Assembly: GCF_014529705.1 (NCBI RefSeq)
Contig: NZ_JAANIH010000007.1
Span: forward strand, 1-64,000
Source of the DNA: Bradyrhizobium campsiandrae
Lineage (GTDB): Bacteria; Pseudomonadota; Alphaproteobacteria; Rhizobiales; Xanthobacteraceae
DNA length: 64,000 nt
Direction of reading: 5' to 3'
Part shown: piece after piece, positions 59,649-64,000 of the stretch
Layout of the letters: each line of letters begins with the position of its first letter
Position numbering within the stretch: position 1 is the stretch's first letter
Position numbers and translations under genes: made by a program
The notes under the pieces: generated by a model
Database searches by the model: none
Told to the model about the DNA's origin: nothing
The model's input: only the letters and a program-made list of their open reading frames with translations

Positions 59649-60566
59649 ATGAACTCTTCCCTCTCCCCCCGCGCTGCCGTCGGCCTGTTCCTCATCGTCG
59701 TGCTCGCCTGGGGCGTGAACTGGTCGGTGACGAAGCAGCTCGTTCAATTCCTGCCGCCGCTGTGGACATCCGCGATCCGGAGCTGGATCGCGCTGGCCGG
59801 ATTGTTCGTGATCCTTGGCCTCAGCAACAATCTGGTGATCCCCGAGCGGCGCGACATTCCGGTGATCCTGAGCGTCGCGCTGCTGCACATGACGATATTC
59901 TCCGTGCTCGTCGCAGCCGGCGTCCGCTTCCTGCCCGCGGGCAAGGCCATCGTGCTCGGCTACACCACGCCGCTGTGGGTCGCGATCGCCGCGCCCTTGC
60001 TCGGCAAGGATAGGCTGACGGCACCAAAGCTCGCCGGTGCCCTGCTCGGACTGATCGGCCTTGCCGTGATCCTGAACCCGACGTCCATCGACTGGGCCAA
60101 CAGCAACGTCCTGCTCGGCGCCGGCATGGTGATCCTCGCCGCGATCTCCTGGGCCGCGAACATCATCTATATCCGCGCGCATCGCTGGATAGCCTCCCCG
60201 CTCCAATTGCTGATCTGGCAGGTGCTCGTCGCGACGATCATCCTGACGGTCAGCGCCACAATCACCGATGGCCTGCCACACACGGAATGGTCGTGGAAGC
60301 TCGTGCTGCTGTTCCTGTATTCCGGCCTGATCGGGACGGCGCTGGCCTATTGGGCGATGTCGATGGTCAACAAGAGCATTTCGGCGCTGACGACCTCGCT
60401 CGGCACCACCGGAACGCCGCTGGTCGGGATCGCCAGTGCTGCGATCCTGCTCGGTGAGCCCATCGACATCAGCCTTGCCGTTGCGGCCGGATTGATCGTT
60501 GCCGGCATCGGGCTTGCGACGCTGGGCGACCGGCTCGTGCGCCGTCAGGTCGCCGCGAGCGGCTGA
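59649..60566 (+). CDS. EamA-family (DMT) exporter
   Basis: A 305-residue protein with ten membrane helices in two EamA repeats. VLAWGVNWSVTKQLVQFLPPLWTSAIRSWIAL opens the first. WAANIIYIRAHRW with IGTALAYWAMSMVNKSISALTTSLGTTGTPLVGIASA marks the second. It probably exports an amino acid or related metabolite, in line with control by the divergent MocR. I took ATG 59649 with AAGGA upstream; longer in-frame readings run through the mocR gene. It overlaps the convergent YeeE gene by 22 bases. Confidence 0.88.
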   Translation: MNSSLSPRAAVGLFLIVVLAWGVNWSVTKQLVQFLPPLWTSAIRSWIALAGLFVILGLSNNLVIPERRDIPVILSVALLHMTIFSVLVAAGVRFLPAGKAIVLGYTTPLWVAIAAPLLGKDRLTAPKLAGALLGLIGLAVILNPTSIDWANSNVLLGAGMVILAAISWAANIIYIRAHRWIASPLQLLIWQVLVATIILTVSATITDGLPHTEWSWKLVLLFLYSGLIGTALAYWAMSMVNKSISALTTSLGTTGTPLVGIASAAILLGEPIDISLAVAAGLIVAGIGLATLGDRLVRRQVAASG

Positions 60567-61600
60567 ACCCGTAATGCACCGCGCAGGCCTGCCGTCGTGC
60601 CGAGCAGAATGCCGGCGACTGCGATGAACGAGCCCAGCGCAAGCGTCGACACGCCGGTGAGCCCCTGCCCGATCGAGCAGCCGAACGCCATCACACCGCC
60701 GATGCCCATCAGCGCCGCGCCGGCCGCCGAACGCAGCATATGACGTGGCGAGGAATAGCCTTCGAGCTTGAAGCGCCCCGTGATGAGTGCCGTGACCAGA
60801 CTGCCGGCGAACACGCCGCCAACCGTCGCGATGCCGAAATTGAGCGTCAAGCCGGTCGAGAGCATCGCGTATTGCAGACTATCGGCGATCGGCGCGATGA
60901 AGGTCAGCGATGTGACCGGCACGGGATTGAAGTCGTCAGCGCCGAGATAGCCGGTGGCGAACCAGCCGGCGGCGACGAGAAGACCGATGATGGCGCCGCT
61001 CGCGATCTGCCCCGGCGAGCGGCGGAACGCCGGATGTGCGAAGGCGAACAGGATCAGCGCCAGGACGATCGCGGCGGCAGCCAGCATGCGCGACACGGCA
61101 TCGGCAGCACCGGACCTCGTCAGCAGCAACGGCAGCGAATTGGCGGACACGGTGGCTTGCGATGCCTGAACCAGCGCGATGCGGGCCGGCGCGATCAGGC
61201 CCTTGAGCGTCATCTGTGCGACAATGGCCAGTACGATCACGACGACGAAGGAACGGAGATTGCCGCGCCCGAGCAGCACCAGCGCGCGTGAGCCGCAGCC
61301 GTTCGACAGCACCATGCCGTAGCCGAACAGGAGCCCGCCCAGGAACAGCACCGGCGCCGAGATGGTCGGTTGCAGATAGATCGATTTGCCGAGATCAACC
61401 ATGCCCGTGCCGGCGAGGAACTGGCTCGCCGCGATCGCAACCGCAATCGCCAGCGCATAGCTCCGCACCAGTCGCCCGTCGCCCTCCACCAGCCAGCCTC
61501 GCAGGCTGCTCATCAGGCAAAAGCCGCTGAGCAGACCGACGGAGCCGTAGACGAGGCCGATGACGAGGCCGGCCAGGATGACGAGCCGGGTCTGCTCCAT
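60545..61600 (-). CDS. YeeE/YedE family sulfur (thiosulfate-type) transporter
   Basis: A 351-residue membrane protein with paired YeeE/YedE repeats. GFCLMSSLRGWL, VLSNGCGSRALVLLGRGNLRS and AFGCSIGQGLTGVSTLALGS each carry a conserved Cys (about 28, 102 and 308) used in the thiosulfate relay of TsuA-like proteins. It imports thiosulfate or another reduced sulfur ion. ATG 61600 is preferred to TTG 61606. It starts three bases after the stop of the oxidoreductase gene, so the pair is co-transcribed. Confidence 0.87.
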   Translation of the reverse strand: MEQTRLVILAGLVIGLVYGSVGLLSGFCLMSSLRGWLVEGDGRLVRSYALAIAVAIAASQFLAGTGMVDLGKSIYLQPTISAPVLFLGGLLFGYGMVLSNGCGSRALVLLGRGNLRSFVVVIVLAIVAQMTLKGLIAPARIALVQASQATVSANSLPLLLTRSGAADAVSRMLAAAAIVLALILFAFAHPAFRRSPGQIASGAIIGLLVAAGWFATGYLGADDFNPVPVTSLTFIAPIADSLQYAMLSTGLTLNFGIATVGGVFAGSLVTALITGRFKLEGYSSPRHMLRSAAGAALMGIGGVMAFGCSIGQGLTGVSTLALGSFIAVAGILLGTTAGLRGALRVQPLAAT

Positions 61601-61602
61601 GA

Positions 61603-62607
61603 TCAAGGCCGCAGGATCACGCGGTCCCGCGACGAGCCGGCGACCGCGACATAGGCCTCCTTCGCGCGCTCCAGCGGATAGATCGCATTCGCCTTGATCG
61701 GGAACGGCTTCAAATGGCCGCTCGCAAATCCCGGACCGAGATCGCGCAGCACCGTGGCGGTCGCGGCCGAAGACAGGCCGAGCGTGTCGATGCCGACATA
61801 GGTGTGCTGGCCCCGATAGAACTCGAGGATGTTGAACTGCACGATGCGGTCGATCGCCGCGATCAGGATCTGGCGGCCGCGGAGCGCAAGCGATTTGTGC
61901 GCCGCCTGGAAGTAGGGATCGCCCACGGTGTTGAAGACGATGTCGGCGCCCCTGCCGCCGGACAATTCGCGCACGCGCGTGGCGACATCGGTGGTGGAGG
62001 CATCGATCACCTCGATGGGCGCGTTGGCATGGCCTTCATAGGCCTCCGCCTTGCGCACCACGCCGACGACGCGCGCGCCTTGCCAGGTCGCGATCTGCAC
62101 CGCGGCCTGGCCAACCTTGCCGTTGACGCCGAACACCAGCACCGTTTCGCTCGCCTTCGGAATCCCGGCACGACGAAAGCCCTCCATCGCGGTGACGAAG
62201 GGCACGCCAATGCCGGCAGCTTCCTCCCATGACACTGTCTTCGGCTTTTCAACGACCGCGTCGGCTTCGACGACGAGATGGCTGGCATGGGTGCCGTCGC
62301 GGCGAATGCCGAGATCGCCGGACGAGCCGAACACCTCGCGACCGATCGTGCCGGCGGGCCCTTCGATCACCACGCCGGCATAGTCGCGGCCGGGCGTCCG
62401 CGGGAACACGGCGTAGGGCATCAGCCCCGTCGCGGCCTTGACGTCGGACGGATTGACGGCGGCCGCCTTCACCTCGATCAGGAGATCGTTGGGACCGCGC
62501 GTAAGGGTCCGACGTTCGACGGTCGGGGCAATGGAAGCGGCGTTTTCGGCCTTGGCATTGAGGCGAACGCAGCGCGCCTCGACGGTTGTGGTTTCGACTG
62601 GCGACAT
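61603..62607 (-). CDS. Zinc-independent MDR-type quinone oxidoreductase-like protein
   Basis: A 334-residue medium-chain reductase without the zinc ligands of alcohol dehydrogenases. EVKAAAVNPSDVKAATG and TPGRDYAGVVIEGP are the N-terminal MDR blocks. VLVFGVNGKVGQAAVQIA is the NADPH-binding strand (GxxGxxG form). It should reduce quinones or enones with NADPH. I took ATG 62607; a longer start (62733) lies inside a repeat element. Its pairing with a YeeE transporter is unusual and may link redox and sulfur stress. Confidence 0.85.
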   Translation of the reverse strand: MSPVETTTVEARCVRLNAKAENAASIAPTVERRTLTRGPNDLLIEVKAAAVNPSDVKAATGLMPYAVFPRTPGRDYAGVVIEGPAGTIGREVFGSSGDLGIRRDGTHASHLVVEADAVVEKPKTVSWEEAAGIGVPFVTAMEGFRRAGIPKASETVLVFGVNGKVGQAAVQIATWQGARVVGVVRKAEAYEGHANAPIEVIDASTTDVATRVRELSGGRGADIVFNTVGDPYFQAAHKSLALRGRQILIAAIDRIVQFNILEFYRGQHTYVGIDTLGLSSAATATVLRDLGPGFASGHLKPFPIKANAIYPLERAKEAYVAVAGSSRDRVILRP

Positions 62608-62671
62608 GGACAAGACCCGCGATTTCTCGCGGGCCTTGTCGCCTTTGAGGAGACCCAAGTCAACCTGCCTC

Positions 62672-62782
62672 CCCTCATCCCGAGGAGCCTGCGCAGCAGG
62701 CGTCTCGAAGGGTGAAGGCCCGCGCTGCACCATCGGGCCTGTATGGTTCGAGACGCGCCTTCGGCGCTCCTCACCATGAGGA
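62672..62782. repeat. Palindromic repeat (CCTCATCCCGAGGAGCC family)
   Basis: Left part CCTCATCCCGAGGAGCCTGC; inner GCGTCTCGAAGGGTG and GGTTCGAGACGCGCC; right part GGCGCTCCTCACCATGAGG. It occupies the spacer between paaK and the oxidoreductase gene, on the 5' side of the latter. Confidence 0.82.
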
Positions 62783-62793
62783 GAGAGAGAGAG

Positions 62794-64000
62794 TCAATCC
62801 TTGGGCCGCTTGTCGTAGAGCCGCCTGGCCTTCCCGAGCGAGCGCTCCAGCGTGTCCGGCGGGACGATCTGCACCTTCGCGCTGATGCCGATGGTGTTCT
62901 TGATGTGGGTCGAGATCCGATCGGCGTGGTCGACGAGGCCGCGGCCATCCCAGCTTTCCGAACGCGCTTCGGCGACGATGGTGAGCTCGTCCATGCGGCC
63001 TTCGCGGGTCAATTCCAGGATGAAGTGCCCGCCGCACCAATCGGTCGCGAGCAACACCTCCTCGATCTGGGTGGGGAACAGATTGACGCCGCGCAGGATG
63101 ATCATGTCGTCCGAGCGCCCCGTCACCTTCTCCATGCGGCGCATGCCCGGCCGCGCCGTGCCCGGCAGCAGCCGCGTCAGATCGCGGGTGCGATAGCGGA
63201 TCACCGGAAACGCTTCCTTGGTGAGCGAGGTGAAGACCAGCTCGCCCTTCTCGCCGTCAGGCAGCACCGCGCCGGTCTCGGGGTCGATCACTTCGGGATA
63301 GAAATGGTCCTCCCAGATGTGCAGCCCGTCCTTGGTCTCGATGCATTCCTGGGCGACACCGGGGCCGATCACTTCGGACAGGCCGTAGATGTCGGTCGCA
63401 TCCATGTCGAACGCGTCTTCGATCTCGCCCCGCATCGCGTTGGTCCAGGGCTCGGCGCCGAAGATGCCGACCTTCAGCGAGCACTGTCGCGGGTCGAGCT
63501 TCTGGCGCTTGAACTCATCCAGGATCGCCAGCATGTAGCTCGGCGTCACCGTGATGATATCGGGGCGAAAATCGTTGATGAGCTGCACCTGCCGCTCGGT
63601 CATGCCGCCGGAGATCGGCACCACCGTGCAACCGAGCTTTTCGGCGCCGTAATGGACGCCAAGCCCCCCGGTGAAGAGGCCATAGCCATAAGCATTGTGG
63701 ATGATCATGCCGGTGCGGCCGCCGGCGGCGCGGATCGAGCGCGCCATCACCTCCGACCAGGTGTCGATGTCGGCCTGCGTATAGCCGACCACGATCGGCT
63801 TGCCCGTCGTGCCCGAGGAGGCATGCACGCGCACCAGCTTTTCGCGGGGCACGGCGAACATGCTGAAGGGATAGTTATCGCGCAGATCCGTCTTCACGGT
63901 GAACGGGAACTTCGCCAGATCCGACAGCTCGCGGAAATCGGACGGATGCACGCCAGCCCTGTCGAACGCCTTGCGGTAATGCGCAACGTTGTCATAGGCG
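62794..64000 (-). CDS. paaK: Phenylacetate-CoA ligase, 5' end beyond the window
   Basis: 402 residues are visible, open to the right edge, where the reading continues upstream as AYDNVAHYRKAFDRAGVHPSD. It is a PaaK-type ANL ligase. The adenylate motif ASSGTTGKPIVVGY, the later DIYGLSEVIGPG, and YRTRDLTRLLPG with GRSDDMIILRGVNLFP are diagnostic. It activates phenylacetate to phenylacetyl-CoA. A full PaaK is about 440 residues, so about 40 residues are missing. The reading from an internal Met/Val codon at 63951 is not the true start. The other paa genes are not in the window. Confidence 0.92.
   Translation of the reverse strand, partial: AYDNVAHYRKAFDRAGVHPSDFRELSDLAKFPFTVKTDLRDNYPFSMFAVPREKLVRVHASSGTTGKPIVVGYTQADIDTWSEVMARSIRAAGGRTGMIIHNAYGYGLFTGGLGVHYGAEKLGCTVVPISGGMTERQVQLINDFRPDIITVTPSYMLAILDEFKRQKLDPRQCSLKVGIFGAEPWTNAMRGEIEDAFDMDATDIYGLSEVIGPGVAQECIETKDGLHIWEDHFYPEVIDPETGAVLPDGEKGELVFTSLTKEAFPVIRYRTRDLTRLLPGTARPGMRRMEKVTGRSDDMIILRGVNLFPTQIEEVLLATDWCGGHFILELTREGRMDELTIVAEARSESWDGRGLVDHADRISTHIKNTIGISAKVQIVPPDTLERSLGKARRLYDKRPKD

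Noticed and set aside
4103..62782. CRISPR array or insertion-sequence remnants in the repetitive spacers
   Set aside because: The repeats are single palindromic units scattered over 58 kb, not regularly spaced, with no cas genes, transposase or target-site duplications seen.

Overview
The window is gene-dense, GC-rich, and reads as a chromosomal segment of an alphaproteobacterium, most likely Bradyrhizobium or a near relative. Three things point there: strong G/C third-position bias, an Aap/Liv-rich transporter set with many crotonase, acyl-CoA dehydrogenase and CoA-ligase paralogues, and several families of short palindromic intergenic repeats of the kind common in Bradyrhizobium. I see no rRNA, tRNA, CRISPR array, insertion sequence or prophage. 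No gene-free stretch exceeds 300 bases. The taxonomic call is inference.

Layout. 1-2.4 kb: the 5' part of phosphoenolpyruvate carboxylase (runs off the left edge), a YccF membrane protein and a rhomboid protease. 2.5-19.5 kb: a large acyl-CoA catabolic region with two CoA ligases, three crotonases with three different active sites, two acyl-CoA dehydrogenases, two SDR reductases, a thiolase-like protein, a VOC protein, a YghU-type GST and a nitronate monooxygenase. It includes an APH-type kinase, its small DUF6285 partner and an ACAD10/11-type dehydrogenase. That is the gene set expected for 4-hydroxyacyl-CoA degradation by phosphorylation, as in the levulinate (Lva) pathway and the human ACAD10/ACAD11 fusions. 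19.7-24 kb: a two-gene RND efflux pump. 24.2-27.9 kb: two chemoreceptors with nearly the same signalling half but different sensors.

28-31.8 kb: a complete four-carbon acid-sugar (L-threonate type) pathway, otnK-otnI-ltnD with otnC divergent. 32-43.2 kb: a divergent locus. On the minus strand lie a DUF1445 hydro-lyase, a periplasmic binding protein and LivHMGF. On the plus strand lie LysR, an N-carbamoyl-amino-acid/allantoate-type amidohydrolase, a D-2-hydroxyacid dehydrogenase and a YbiC/HcxB-like dehydrogenase. A tartrate/D-malate-type dehydrogenase follows. A 21-bp palindrome sits just before lysR. The substrate is not obvious, and this is one of the best candidates for an undescribed catabolic system. 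43.4-46 kb: an SDR without the usual Tyr-Lys pair, an amidase and a small secreted protein.

46.1-52.5 kb: an Aap-like amino-acid ABC system (AapM, AapQ, AapJ) with no ATPase gene beside it. It is arranged around an RpiR/SIS regulator, a class III aminotransferase and an Asp/Glu-racemase-like protein, with a strong palindrome in the divergent promoter. 52.5-58.1 kb: TetR divergent from a [3Fe-4S] ferredoxin, cytochrome P450, MHS-family transporter, sulfite-oxidase-like enzyme and a hydrolase-OsmC fusion, which reads as an uncharacterised oxidative operon. 58.1-64 kb: a MocR regulator divergent from an EamA exporter, a YeeE/YedE sulfur transporter downstream of a quinone-oxidoreductase-like protein, and phenylacetate-CoA ligase running off the right edge.

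At least 14 intergenic palindromic repeats are present. Six fill convergent gene junctions, eight lie in tandem spacers and none lies in any of the ten divergent promoter spacers.
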